Position numbers and translations under genes: made by a program. Source: Synergistaceae bacterium (GTDB taxonomy: Bacteria; Synergistota; Synergistia; Synergistales; Aminobacteriaceae). From it: DNA of 64,000 nucleotides. The notes under the pieces are model-generated. The model was not told where the DNA came from, searched no databases, and saw nothing but the letters and a program-made list of their open reading frames with translations. Every line of letters starts with the position of its first letter. The stretch's first letter is position 1. The stretch spans positions 1 to 64,000 of the forward strand of contig JAFSWZ010000040.1 of assembly GCA_017450125.1 (NCBI GenBank), written 5' to 3'. Below, piece by piece: positions 9,299-18,661 of the stretch.

Positions 9299-11322
9299 AT
9301 GAACAGACGAAAAATTTTAGTGCTCGGTATCGACGGCATGGATCAGCACACGACGAAGAGGCTTCTTGATGAGGGCAAGCTCCCCAACATCAAGGAGTTT
9401 CTTGAGCGCGGTTCAGCCCGTGAGAATCTCGACATGCTCGGTGCACTCCCTACTATCACCCCTCCGTGCTGGACCACCTTAGCGACAGGAGCATACCCGG
9501 CGACGCACGGCATAACGTGTTACTGGCGGCAGTCCCCCGACAGCCTTGATGCCGTAGTGTACAACATGGACTAGCGTTTCTGCAGAGCCGAGCAGATCTG
9601 GAACGTTACGGCTGAAGCAGGGATTAAGACTCTCGTGTGGCACTGGCCCGGTTCGTCTTGGCCGCCGAGTTCAGCGAGTGAGAACCTTCATGTTGTTGAC
9701 GGCACACAGCCCGGCTCGGTGAACATGGGAATCGCGCAGATGGACTGGGAGAAAGTCATCATAGCATCTAAGGACACGGACAGCCTGAAGTACATTCCCA
9801 GAGCAGAGAGGCCTGCAGGTGTCGGGTGCATAATCGATAACGTTGAAGCACTGATACCCAGCAATTCTGATGATGAGATGATGGAATTATGGTGGGGCGA
9901 CGAGGCGAGAAGCGGCAGAGAGATACGCACATACGTTCACGGTCTCGAGGACTCGGAAATCATGATAGGCGCGAGGGTAGGTTATGACGTTGTGAGCAGT
10001 CCCATAAAGAAGGCCGAACGCTGGAACGTTGAGACTGGTGATGACGCGCTGGAGTTCGTGCTGTTACTGTCGGGAGGAACTCAGCGGCGCGTGGGATTAA
10101 TCCTCAAGGACGGCGGGGCTTATTCGGAGGTCAGAATCTACAAGAACAAGAAGGCACTTCAACCCATCGTTACACTTCACGTCGGCGAGATGACGAGCGG
10201 AATAATTGACGAGGCAAGCAAGAACGGAATCACCAAGCCCTGCAGCAGGTCATACAAGCTGCTTGAACTTGCAGAGGACGGCTCAAAGCTCAGGCTGTGG
10301 GTGAGCAACGCGCTCGACACCACGAATAATACCCTCTGGAGTCCGCCGGAACTTCTTGAACGCCTGCCGGACTCTCCTCCGCCCGTGAGCTTAATCGGCG
10401 GCGAAGACTCGAACCTTGTGCGTGAAGTCTTCCTGCCCTCTTGGGAAGTCTATAACCGCTGGCAGGCACAGAGCATCAAGCATCTCATCGAGACCGAACA
10501 TTACGGGGCAGTTTTCACGCACCTTCACAACGTAGACTGCGCGGGGCATCAGTTCTGGCACTTGGCCAAGACCCTGCCGGAATGGGAGTACACCGACGAG
10601 AAAATCTATCAGCCGTTCATTGAGCAGGTGTACATTCAGACTGATAAATATCTGGGCGAGTTTCTGGACTTCCTCGATGAAGGCTGGACTGTCTTTATCG
10701 TCTCGGATCACGGACTGATTGTCGGCGAGAACATTCCTCCTGACATAGGCGAGTACGGCGGGCTGAATCTCGGTGTCATGAAGGAGCTGGGCTACACAGT
10801 CTTGAAGAAGGACGCGAACGGCCAAGAGATTGACGCTGTCGACTGGGAGAAGACGCGTGCAGTCCAGATACGCAGCAACTACATCTACATAAACCTTAAG
10901 GGCAGGGACAAATTCGGCATCGTTGAGCCTTCAGAGAAATATGCTCTTGAAGAACAGATTATCTCCGACCTCTACAGCTACAGAGACAAGCGGACACATA
11001 AGCGGGTTGTAGGGCTGGCGTTGCGGAACAGGGACAGCATAGCACTTGGACTCGGGGGCAGTGAATGCGGGGATATATTCTTCACCGTTGAGGAAGGGTA
11101 CAACAGGCTTCACGGCGACGGTCTGAGCACATCAGGGGGATATTTCGGGACATCAGTAACGCCGGTGTTCATAGCATCGGGCGGGGGATAAAGCAGAACT
11201 TCACAACTTCAAGGGTAATCCGTCAGGTTGACCTTGCGCCGACAATCTCGGCACTGCTCAATGTGAGAGTTCCGCACGACTGCGAGGGTGCGGCTGTGTA
11301 TCAGATTATGGAGGCTCAGTGA
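9299..11322 (+). pseudogene. Alkaline-phosphatase-superfamily phosphodiesterase, disrupted by a stop and a frameshift
   Basis: The reconstructed protein of about 674 residues belongs to the type I phosphodiesterase / nucleotide pyrophosphatase branch of the alkaline phosphatase superfamily. Visible motifs are GIDGMD (metal), PTITPPCW with the Thr nucleophile, HNVDCAGHQFWH and SDHG (metals). A TAG at 9572-9574 replaces what is probably a Ser codon. At 11183-11187 a run of five G stands where six are needed; with six, the frame continues as IKQNFTTSRVIRQVDLAPT to TGA 11320-11322, a typical family C-terminus. Start ATG 9299 lies one base after the ATPase stop. If functional it may hydrolyse a phosphate, phosphonate or sulfate ester linked to the imported compound. 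Confidence 0.82.
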
Positions 11323-11717
11323 TGAATGACCTTACACAGGATGAGTTTGATGAATTGATTTACGACGACGAACAGGCTGCAGTAATCTTCTTCCACAAAA
11401 CGGGCTGTGCTGTATGCGAGGAAGTATCAGGGAAGCTCGACGGCCTCAGCAGGAATTACAACCTCATTTTTGCGGGTGTCAATGCCCTTGAGGAACGTGA
11501 ATTGTTCTCGCGCTTCGGGCTTCGCGGAGTTCCGCAAGTATTGTTCTTCAAGGACGGAAGGTTACTCAAGACGTTAGCTGGACGGCACGACAGCAGGGAG
11601 TACGTGAACAGCATAGAGCTTCTGACTCTGTCGGGAATAGAAGCATCGCAGGCCTTGAAGAAACATGATGACGCTCCTGAACTTGAGACGGTCTCAGGAC
11701 ATGGAGCAATGATTTAG
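11322..11717 (+). CDS. Thioredoxin-like protein
   Basis: Small protein of 131 residues with a thioredoxin fold: redox motif CAVC at residues 29-32 after a beta strand (AVIFFHKTG), and the cis-proline loop GVPQ at about 69-72. After residue 90 the tail is atypical. The ATG overlaps the TGA of the phosphodiesterase (TGATG), and the sulfite reductase follows 15 bases after the TAG stop. Its likely role is reductant delivery or thiol repair for that enzyme, inferred from the pairing. The TAG is in frame with the reductase start codon, so readthrough would give a fusion. Confidence 0.8.
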   Translation: MNDLTQDEFDELIYDDEQAAVIFFHKTGCAVCEEVSGKLDGLSRNYNLIFAGVNALEERELFSRFGLRGVPQVLFFKDGRLLKTLAGRHDSREYVNSIELLTLSGIEASQALKKHDDAPELETVSGHGAMI

Positions 11718-11732
11718 AGAGGGGATAAGACA

Positions 11733-12608
11733 ATGCCAGCAATAGATTACGCATCACTGAAGAAGGGCGGCTTCATGCGCCAGCGGCCGGTTGAGTATTT
11801 CTCGCTGAGGCTGGGAATAACAGGAGGCCACGTAACAGCAGAACAGTTAGCCGTAATAACAGAAGTATCCAAGAAATACGGGAGGGGCTGGATACACCTG
11901 ACATCGCGTCAGGGCATCGAGATACCGTATATAGAGTACGATGACATAGATGCCGTGAAGGAAGAATTATCGCGCGGAGGAGTGTTTCCCGGAGCAAGCG
12001 GCCCGCGTGTCCGCACGATAACGGCCTGTCAGGGTAACGCTGTCTGCGGCAATGCCTGCATCGACACTCAGAGTATCGCCTGTATTCTGCATGAACGTTA
12101 TTACGGCCAAGATCTGCCCCACAAGTTCAAGATGGGAGTTACAGGCTGCCCCAACAACTGCCTGAAAGCTGAGGAGAACGATCTCGGCATCAAGGGGGGA
12201 ATACGCCCGGAATGGATCGGTGAAGGGTGCGTGCATTGCGGAAAGTGCGCGAAGTCATGCCGCAGAGGAGCAATCACGGACGCTGACGGGAAGATTATTG
12301 TTGACCGTGATAAATGCGTAAGCTGCGGAAAGTGCGCGAGGGTTTGCCCGGCCGGAGCGTTCGAGGCTCAAGAAGGATATTGCGTGTACTTCGGCGGACT
12401 GTTCGGGAACACGATTAACAGGGGAGAAGCATTGTTACCCTTCATAACGGACAGGGAAGCACTGCTTAGGGTTTGTGATGCCGCAATAAGTTTCTTCCGC
12501 GAAAACGCACAGCCCGGCGAACGCTTCAAGTTCACGATTGACAGGGTGGGGATTGACGCGCTAAGGTCAAAACTCACTGAGGCACTAGAAGAAAACTCCC
12601 CCGCGTAA
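11733..12608 (+). CDS. Siroheme sulfite/nitrite reductase with two [4Fe-4S] ferredoxin motifs
   Basis: A 291-residue reductase of the anaerobic sulfite reductase subunit C / small dissimilatory-type group. The coupled siroheme-[4Fe-4S] site shows the pattern C-x5-C (Cys99, Cys105) and C-x3-C (Cys139, Cys143). An inserted bacterial ferredoxin domain has CVHCGKCAKSC (166-176) and CVSCGKCARVC (195-205). It probably reduces sulfite from sulfonates to sulfide in the cytoplasm. The start ATG follows GAGAGGGG. The gene is the last of the locus. Nitrite is a possible alternative substrate, but the TauA-like neighbour favours sulfite. No asrA or asrB partner is adjacent; the GltD-like flavoprotein across the terminator may supply electrons. 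Confidence 0.85.
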   Translation: MPAIDYASLKKGGFMRQRPVEYFSLRLGITGGHVTAEQLAVITEVSKKYGRGWIHLTSRQGIEIPYIEYDDIDAVKEELSRGGVFPGASGPRVRTITACQGNAVCGNACIDTQSIACILHERYYGQDLPHKFKMGVTGCPNNCLKAEENDLGIKGGIRPEWIGEGCVHCGKCAKSCRRGAITDADGKIIVDRDKCVSCGKCARVCPAGAFEAQEGYCVYFGGLFGNTINRGEALLPFITDREALLRVCDAAISFFRENAQPGERFKFTIDRVGIDALRSKLTEALEENSPA

Positions 12609-12620
12609 AGTCTGCGGGGG
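12598..12620. terminator. Hairpin between convergent genes
   Basis: CCCCCGC (12598-12604) and GCGGGGG (12614-12620) form a 7-bp GC stem whose loop contains the TAA of the reductase gene. Only a weak T-rich stretch follows on either strand. It sits between two convergent genes and probably serves both. Confidence 0.55.
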
Positions 12621-12627
12621 CATCGTG

Positions 12628-13851
12628 TTATTGATTGCTCTCCATGAAGGCCATCATTGCCGCCGCTGCCTTCTTCGCTCCGTCGACAGCATGAACAACC
12701 GTCTTAGCTCCAGTAACTACATCTCCCGCCGCAAAGACTCCCTCACGCGTGGTCATGTAGTTATCGTCGACGATGAGGAGGCCGTTCTCCGCCGCAGTAA
12801 GCCCGCTCGTTGTGCGCACAAGTTTTCCGCGCGGCACTTGGCTGATGGATATTATCGTAGAGTCCGCCTCAACCTGTATGCGCTCGTCCTCGTGGCCTAT
12901 AATCTCGTCGTTCTCGCCGTAAATCGTCCTGCAGAACACAGGCCCTTTCTCCGTAATCTCCTGCACCTGCATTCCCGTAACAATCTCCGCACCGTCAAGC
13001 TCAGCGTACGCAACCTCGCTCGAACTCGCCGCAATCTCCTTGCCCATCGCGTACAGAGTTACGTAGCGCGTTCCGTTGCGCAGCGCCGTGCGGGCAACAT
13101 CCATCGCCGCATTGCCCACGCCGATGACCGCGACACGTTCACCCAGATGGTGAGCCTTCGGGTTCGCGAGGTAGTTCATCGCGTAATGTACATTCCCGAA
13201 ACTTTCTCCCTTGATGCCGAGCGTTCGGGGAAGTTCCGCGCCTGTCCCGACGAAGATTGATGCGTATCCGTCCCTGAAGAGGTCGTCAATCATGAGGATG
13301 CTTCCTATTGTGGCGTTGAGGCGGATCTGTATTCCCATCTCGTTGAGACGGGCTTCATAACGGTCAAGCATACTCTTCGGGAGTCTGAACTCCGGGATGC
13401 CGTACTGCATTACGCCGCCGATTTTGCTCTTCCACTCGAAGACTGTTACAGGGTAGCCTTCTCGCGCAAGAAGGACAGCGACGGTGATTCCTGCCGGTCC
13501 TGCACCGATGACGGCGACTTTCTGGCTCTTGCGGTGAACGGGAACTGAGACGAACATACGGTCAAGGTACATTTCGGAGATGTATTTCTCGATGCTGGAG
13601 AAGTGTACGGGGCTGTCTTTTCGGCCGCGTATGCAGTGGCCGGCGCATTGCTTAGCGTGGTTGCAGACTTCCGCGCAGACTGCGGACAGCGGGTTGTTGG
13701 CGAACAGCTTTTCTCCGGCTTCCATGAGCTTGTGTTGCTTGAAGAGCTGGATTATCTCAGGAATAGGAGTGTGGACAGGACAGCCTTCCTGGCAGAGCGG
13801 ACGTTTGCAGTTCAGGCAGCGTTCGGCTTCGGTTACTATGTGCAACGGCAT
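12628..13851 (-). CDS. GltD-like FAD/NAD(P)-dependent oxidoreductase with N-terminal Fe-S domain
   Basis: Cytoplasmic flavoprotein of 407 residues similar to the small subunit of glutamate synthase and to the alpha subunits of NfnB/SudA-type enzymes. Eight cysteines in the N-terminal Fer4_20-type domain (12, 15, 20, 24 and 59, 63, 69, 73) would bind two [4Fe-4S] clusters. The FAD-binding GAGPAG is at 116-121, the second Rossmann motif VIGVGNAAMDVA near 240, and the C-terminal FAD motif is GVFAAGDVVTGAKTVVHAV. No GltB large subunit is adjacent, so it is probably an NAD(P)H-linked electron carrier. It could feed the sulfite reductase; that is a guess from position. A TATAAT (13897-13902, minus) in front suggests its own promoter. 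Confidence 0.82.
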   Translation of the reverse strand: MPLHIVTEAERCLNCKRPLCQEGCPVHTPIPEIIQLFKQHKLMEAGEKLFANNPLSAVCAEVCNHAKQCAGHCIRGRKDSPVHFSSIEKYISEMYLDRMFVSVPVHRKSQKVAVIGAGPAGITVAVLLAREGYPVTVFEWKSKIGGVMQYGIPEFRLPKSMLDRYEARLNEMGIQIRLNATIGSILMIDDLFRDGYASIFVGTGAELPRTLGIKGESFGNVHYAMNYLANPKAHHLGERVAVIGVGNAAMDVARTALRNGTRYVTLYAMGKEIAASSSEVAYAELDGAEIVTGMQVQEITEKGPVFCRTIYGENDEIIGHEDERIQVEADSTIISISQVPRGKLVRTTSGLTAAENGLLIVDDNYMTTREGVFAAGDVVTGAKTVVHAVDGAKKAAAAMMAFMESNQ

Positions 13852-13908
13852 GTGATGTTTCCCCCTCTTGAACAGAATTGTTGCGTGAATGAAGGCATTA
13901 TAGCATTC

Positions 13909-14871
13909 TCAACGCTGTCCCTTGTCGTACACTTGGCCAAGAGCACGCGGCGACCTGTTGTGCTTGCTGAATAACACCAGCAGTAACAGCGTCAAGACAT
14001 ACGGCAGAATCCTCACAAGGTCATTGTACCCCGAAGGAAGCCCGAGCTGATTGATGATTGCCGCACCTCCGCTACGAGCAAAACCGAAAATCAAGCACGC
14101 GCCGAGCGACGGCAGAATCGACCAGTTCCCGAAGATCAACGCCGCAATAGACAGATACCCGTAGCCCAGATAAATATCCGGCGAGAAGTTCGCACTCACT
14201 GAATACGCAAACGCAAGCCCCGCTATTCCCGACAGACACCCCGAGATGAACACCGCAACAGTCCTCACGGCGTACACGTTAATTCCTGCCGCGTCCGCAG
14301 AGTGCGGATTGTCCCCGCAGGCACGGAGACGCATTCCGTAAACCGTCCTGTAGAGCACGTACCACATCACCACAGCCACAACCACAATGATGATCTCGAA
14401 CGGGTAGATGTCCCTGAAGACCGCTCCGACAACAGGAATATCACTCAGTCCCGGAACAGTCAGGCGTGTGCTCGCCCCCAGCGTGAACTTGTTGGCTGTG
14501 CTCCCGAACAGTGAAGCGTTGATGCTCTTGGTCAGGAAGCTCGTTAAGGCCATCGCAAGAATGTTCATCACAACTCCGCTGATGACCTGGTCGGCCTTGA
14601 AGCGTATGCACAACAGCGCGTGAAGGAGCGCGAACATTCCACCGCCGATTACTGCGCACACAAACCCCACGTAGTACGGCACCTGCGAACTCGGCCCGAA
14701 TATCCCCGCCAGCCACACCACAGCCAGCGCGCCGGTGAACGCACCGAAACCCTGAAACCCTTCAAGCGCAAGGTTGGTGATGCCGCTCTTCTCGCTGTAT
14801 ATTCCGCCGATCGCCATTATGAACAGCGGAAGTGAGAACGCCAGCCCGTCAATAATTATCATGTCCAGCAT
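13909..14871 (-). CDS. BMP-type nucleoside ABC transporter permease (second)
   Basis: Membrane permease of about 320 residues of the BPD_transp_2 family (YufQ/NupQ/BmpC-like), which pairs with BMP lipoproteins. It has many hydrophobic helices, the N-terminal GIYSEKSGITNLALEG and the late KHNRSP segment typical of this subunit. ATG 14871 is chosen over in-frame codons further upstream because AGGAGG precedes it and the upstream permease stops two bases earlier. It is the last gene of a four-gene importer operon. Confidence 0.85.
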   Translation of the reverse strand: MLDMIIIDGLAFSLPLFIMAIGGIYSEKSGITNLALEGFQGFGAFTGALAVVWLAGIFGPSSQVPYYVGFVCAVIGGGMFALLHALLCIRFKADQVISGVVMNILAMALTSFLTKSINASLFGSTANKFTLGASTRLTVPGLSDIPVVGAVFRDIYPFEIIIVVVAVVMWYVLYRTVYGMRLRACGDNPHSADAAGINVYAVRTVAVFISGCLSGIAGLAFAYSVSANFSPDIYLGYGYLSIAALIFGNWSILPSLGACLIFGFARSGGAAIINQLGLPSGYNDLVRILPYVLTLLLLVLFSKHNRSPRALGQVYDKGQR

Positions 14872-14873
14872 GG

Positions 14874-15905
14874 TTATTTCCTCCTCTTCCTGTCCAGAAC
14901 GGCAGAACACGCCGCGAACGTCAGAATGAATGCCGTTATCAGGCTCGCTATCTCCGGCTCGATGTGCTGGCGCGAGCTCATGTACACCGTGCCTTTAGAG
15001 ATTATCGTTATCAGGAACGACGCAAGAACGCATCCGACGGGGTTATTTCCGCCGAGAAGTGATACTGCGATTGCGTCAAAGCCCATTGACGGAGTTACGC
15101 CCGGCTGAATCGCGGCCAAGTAACCGCAGAAGTACGACACTCCCGCAAGCCCCGCAAGTGCTCCCGAGAACGTCATTGTGAGCAGTGATGTACGCTGTAC
15201 GTTCATCCCCGCGTAGTAGGCCGCCTTCGGTGAGAGGCCCACAGCTTTGACCTCGTAGCCGTAAGTCGTCCGGTTCAGCACCCACTGTAGCACAAGAGCC
15301 GTAACAATCGCCAGCGGAAACGCCAGCGTAATATCCACCTTCAGCTTCTCCCATCGGAAGCCCGAAATCGTCAGACGTGCCGCGTCAACAATGGACTTGC
15401 TCTGACGCGATACAGGATTAATGTAGAACGTGTTGATGTAGAACGTTATCAGGTACATCAAGATAGAGTTCAGCATTATCGAGCTGACCACCTCGCTGAC
15501 GTTGAAGCGGTAACGAAGCCAGCCGATGAGTGCACCGATTAACGCACCGGCCAAGAATCCCGCAAGCACCACAACGATTCTTGACGGGATGAAGCCCGCA
15601 AGAATGTGTGCAGTTATTCCCGCCGCCATCATCTGCCCGCTCACTCCGATGTTGAAGAACCCGCCTTTCAGTGCCAGCGCAACCGACAAGGACGCAAAAA
15701 TCATCGGTGTCATCGCGTCAATGAAGCTCATGAAGTCCGTGAACATGCTCTGACGGCCAGCGTACTTCGCCTTCTCCATCAGGCCCGAGCCCTGCAGAAG
15801 GTTCATGTATGCGGCTACCGGGTCTTTGCCCATCATAAAGAGTATTAACGCTCCGAACAGAAGGCTTATCACTATTGCGAGGCAGGACAGAAAAAGTTTC
15901 CTCAT
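14874..15905 (-). CDS. BMP-type nucleoside ABC transporter permease (first)
   Basis: Membrane permease of 343 residues, BPD_transp_2 family, similar to YufP/NupP. Characteristic segments are GGFFNIGVSGQM and FDAIAVSLLGGNNPVG. Its start overlaps the end of the ATPase gene by four bases (ATGA), and its stop lies two bases before the next permease ATG. With its partner it forms the channel of a probable nucleoside (guanosine/inosine) importer; the substrate is inferred from the family. Confidence 0.87.
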   Translation of the reverse strand: MRKLFLSCLAIVISLLFGALILFMMGKDPVAAYMNLLQGSGLMEKAKYAGRQSMFTDFMSFIDAMTPMIFASLSVALALKGGFFNIGVSGQMMAAGITAHILAGFIPSRIVVVLAGFLAGALIGALIGWLRYRFNVSEVVSSIMLNSILMYLITFYINTFYINPVSRQSKSIVDAARLTISGFRWEKLKVDITLAFPLAIVTALVLQWVLNRTTYGYEVKAVGLSPKAAYYAGMNVQRTSLLTMTFSGALAGLAGVSYFCGYLAAIQPGVTPSMGFDAIAVSLLGGNNPVGCVLASFLITIISKGTVYMSSRQHIEPEIASLITAFILTFAACSAVLDRKRRK

Positions 15906-17434
15906 GATTTCCGCACCCCCATCATGTACAGGCCTATATCATCTACAGTTAATTCACTCGCGGGAGCTATCTTGTTGATGCTTCCGTTGTAGATTACGGC
16001 GATTGTGTCCGCGCAGTCCATAATCTCGTCGAGGTCGAGGGAGATTAACAGCACCGCCGCTCCTCTGTCCCGTTCGGCGACAATCTGCCTGTGAATGTTC
16101 ATCACTGCTCCGGCATCGAGGCCTCGTGTCGGCTGCATGAAGATGATTAACGGTGTCCGCATGTCGACTTCACGCGCGATGATTGCCTTCTGCTGGTTTC
16201 CGCCGGACATTGAACGGGTTATCGTTGCTCCGCCCTGACTGCTTCGGATGTCGTAACGTTCCAGCAGCTTCTGGCCGTGCTCGTTGAAGGCCGACTCGCT
16301 GATTACTCCTTTGCGCGAAAACTCAGGGCTGTAGTACAGGCGAAGCGGGAAGTTATCACGAAGCGTGAAGTCCAGCACTAACCCGACGTTGTGCCTGTCC
16401 TCAGGGATGTACGCTATTCCTGCCTCGATGCGCTCCCTCACACCTGCGCGGGTAATGTCCTGTCCGTTGAGAGTGATGCTTCCTCCTGCGCAGGGCATTA
16501 GTCCCGCGATTGCGTCGGCCAGCTCGTTCTGCCCGTTCCCGGAGACTCCAGCAACCGCAAACACCTCGCCCGAATGAATCTCGAAGCTGACGTTCTTCAC
16601 TGCCTCATAGCCCGTTATGCTCTTCACGCTCATTCCCGAAACACTCAGCACAGCATCACCAAACGATGCGGGCTTCTTCTCCGTAGTGAAGGAGATTTCG
16701 CGTCCAACCATGAGCCGTGCCATCTCGTCGGTTGAGGTTGAAGGCACGTCGAGGATTGCCGCTAACTTGCCGTGATTCAGGATTGCGCACCTGTCCGCGA
16801 CTGCCTTGATCTCGTTGAGCTTGTGGGTGATGAGAATGATAGTTTTGCCGTTGTCGCGAAGCCCCCTCACGATGTCTAGGAACGACTCTATCTCCTGAGG
16901 CGTTAGGACTGCGGTAGGCTCGTCGAAGATGAGTATCTCCGCCTCGCGGTAAAGCATCTTCAGAATCTCTACCCTCTGACGTGAAGCTACGTTGAGGTTC
17001 TCGATGATGTCTTCAGGGTTAATCTTGAGGCCGTAACGCTCGGAAAGTTCCGCGATGTCCGCATTGGCCTTCTTGATGTCTACACAAGGGAAAAGCCCCA
17101 GAAACTTGCTCCGGGGCTCTTGGCCAAGTATTATGTTTTCGGTAACGGTGTAGTTCGACACAAGGCGGAACTCCTGATGCACCATGCCGATACTCAGCTT
17201 CGTAGCATAACGCGGGGAGTTAATCCGCTCACGACGGCCGCGAATATATATCTCCCCTTCGTCAGGCTCATACATTCCGAACAGCATACTCACCAGCGTG
17301 GATTTGCCCGCACCGTTCTCGCCGAGCACCGCGAAAATCTCGCCCTTGTTGATTGTGAGCGAGACATCATCATTCGCGACGATGCCGGGAAAACGTTTCG
17401 TTATGTGCCGGAACTCTACGATGGGTTCGCTCAT
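15902..17434 (-). CDS. BMP-type nucleoside ABC transporter ATPase with two ABC domains
   Basis: A 510-residue tandem ATPase like YufO/NupO and RbsA. The N-terminal domain has Walker A GENGAGKST near residue 39, and the C-terminal domain has GVSGNGQNE in place of a consensus P-loop, the usual situation in this family. Both halves have Walker B-like strands (EILIFDEPT and PLIIFMQPT, where Met-Gln replaces Asp-Glu). The second signature reads MSGGNQQK. It overlaps both neighbours by four bases, so the operon is tightly coupled. The MQPT change means the second ATP site probably does not hydrolyse ATP. Confidence 0.9.
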   Translation of the reverse strand: MSEPIVEFRHITKRFPGIVANDDVSLTINKGEIFAVLGENGAGKSTLVSMLFGMYEPDEGEIYIRGRRERINSPRYATKLSIGMVHQEFRLVSNYTVTENIILGQEPRSKFLGLFPCVDIKKANADIAELSERYGLKINPEDIIENLNVASRQRVEILKMLYREAEILIFDEPTAVLTPQEIESFLDIVRGLRDNGKTIILITHKLNEIKAVADRCAILNHGKLAAILDVPSTSTDEMARLMVGREISFTTEKKPASFGDAVLSVSGMSVKSITGYEAVKNVSFEIHSGEVFAVAGVSGNGQNELADAIAGLMPCAGGSITLNGQDITRAGVRERIEAGIAYIPEDRHNVGLVLDFTLRDNFPLRLYYSPEFSRKGVISESAFNEHGQKLLERYDIRSSQGGATITRSMSGGNQQKAIIAREVDMRTPLIIFMQPTRGLDAGAVMNIHRQIVAERDRGAAVLLISLDLDEIMDCADTIAVIYNGSINKIAPASELTVDDIGLYMMGVRKS

Positions 17435-18543
17435 TCCGCGTCAAGTCCCTCGAAGCTGTCGGGCATTGTGCCGGAGTAGAAGGAAGCAGGAAGAATCTTG
17501 CCGGCCTTCATGAGTGCAAGTGCCGCGTCAAGTTTCGTGATTGCGTCCGCGCTGAGCTGATGCCGTCCTTCTGCCTTGACGTAGTCTATCGAGTCCTCTG
17601 CCGCACCAAGCAGGAAGTTGCCGCCCTTGAAGTTCCCCGCCGCAACATCCCTTAACACTCTCGCGTCGTTCTTGTCCATGACCTTCAGCGAGCTCGTCAG
17701 GATAACGTTAGCTTCTCCGTTCCTGCCGTCGTCGAACTGGTCAGCATCACAGCCGATGATGTACACGTCCTTAGCCTCTTTTGCCGCCGTGAACACTCCC
17801 ATTCCGGCACCGCCTGCCGCAACGAAGATTACATCACAGCCCTCACGGATTAATGCCTGTCCGACTATCTTTCCGTTAGCTTGGTCGATGAACGAGCCGA
17901 CGTAGTTTCCGCCGACCTGCTTGCCGGTTACGTCAGTCCCTGAGTATGAAGCGAGCTCCACAATCTGCGCGTCCGTGCCGTAATGCTTATTGGCATAATT
18001 CACGCCAGACATGAAGCCGTACTGGTAATTCACGTTCGTTGGGAAAGCTATACCGTTCACGACAGCAACCTTCTTCGTCTTAGTGGAGAGTGCCGCCGCG
18101 AGACCTGCGAGGAATCCGCCCTCCTGCTCCTTGAACTTCATAGCGTTGATGTTGCTGACCTCGATTTCCTGTCCGTCGGAATTTGCCGGCCAAGTGTCAA
18201 CAAGCAGGAACTTCACATCAGGGTTGTCCTCTGCGAGTTCGGAGATGCCCGAGAACTGGAAGCCCACGCACACGATTGCGTCATAGTCTGCTGCGATGTC
18301 CTCTACGGTCTTTACGCACGAGGCAGGGTCGCCGGTCTTGTCCTGAATTGTCGTGTAGGACGAGTCAGGGTTGGTCTCGATGAACTGAAGCACTCCGTTA
18401 TAGTTGTTCTCGTTGAAGCCGCCGTCGTGAACGTCATTAGGTGAAGTAACGATAGCGGTTTTTACGGGTTCGGCGGAACATGCTCCGGCGAACAAAGAGA
18501 CGAACAGCACAACAGCAAGTGAACGAATAAAACACTGCTTCAT
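17431..18543 (-). CDS. BMP family substrate-binding lipoprotein
   Basis: Basic membrane protein (BMP/PnrA-like) of 370 residues, the extracellular nucleoside-binding part of the importer. The N-terminal signal ends in FAGAC, an imperfect lipobox, so lipid attachment at that Cys is likely but not certain. The motif DGGFNENNYNG and the later GCDADQFDDG are typical of PnrA-like proteins. ATG 18543 follows GAGGTG; a GTG five codons upstream is less likely. First gene of the operon, read divergently from the NCS2 permease, which fits a shared purine/pyrimidine salvage theme. Confidence 0.88.
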   Translation of the reverse strand: MKQCFIRSLAVVLFVSLFAGACSAEPVKTAIVTSPNDVHDGGFNENNYNGVLQFIETNPDSSYTTIQDKTGDPASCVKTVEDIAADYDAIVCVGFQFSGISELAEDNPDVKFLLVDTWPANSDGQEIEVSNINAMKFKEQEGGFLAGLAAALSTKTKKVAVVNGIAFPTNVNYQYGFMSGVNYANKHYGTDAQIVELASYSGTDVTGKQVGGNYVGSFIDQANGKIVGQALIREGCDVIFVAAGGAGMGVFTAAKEAKDVYIIGCDADQFDDGRNGEANVILTSSLKVMDKNDARVLRDVAAGNFKGGNFLLGAAEDSIDYVKAEGRHQLSADAITKLDAALALMKAGKILPASFYSGTMPDSFEGLDAE

Positions 18544-18578
18544 AAAAACGCACCTCACTAAAAATTTGGGATGCGCGT

Positions 18579-18584
18579 ATTATA
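18579..18584 (-). promoter_or_regulatory. Candidate -10 element of the nucleoside importer operon
   Basis: On the minus strand TATAAT stands 35 bases before the lipoprotein ATG. I see no good -35 hexamer at 16-18 bases, so only the -10 is claimed. Confidence 0.4.
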
Positions 18585-18632
18585 GCAGTATGCACACGTA
18601 AAAGAATCCTGCCGTTAAACTTATGCTCTCAC

Positions 18633-18661
18633 TTGACAAAAAGTTATTCTCACCGTAAAAT
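18633..18661 (+). promoter_or_regulatory. Sigma-70 promoter of the NCS2 permease gene
   Basis: TTGACA (18633-18638), exactly 17 bases, then TAAAAT (18656-18661), 40 bases before the ATG. The leader is too short for a purine riboswitch. Confidence 0.75.

Noticed and set aside
5226-9574. Stop codon reassignment, selenocysteine or pyrrolysine as an explanation for the in-frame TGA and TAG codons
   Set aside because: TAG ends normal genes in the same window (ntpA, where it overlaps the next start, the LysR gene, the GH-E gene), TGA ends others, no SECIS-like hairpin was seen after the TGA, and neither site is one where these residues are known in the families.
12625-13260. Long plus-strand reading frames opposite the GltD-like gene, and similar long antisense frames opposite the GAP1-like, Hsp70 and carboxylesterase genes
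   Set aside because: They are antisense to strongly conserved genes, have no ribosome sites or recognisable domains, and arise from the GC-rich third codon positions.
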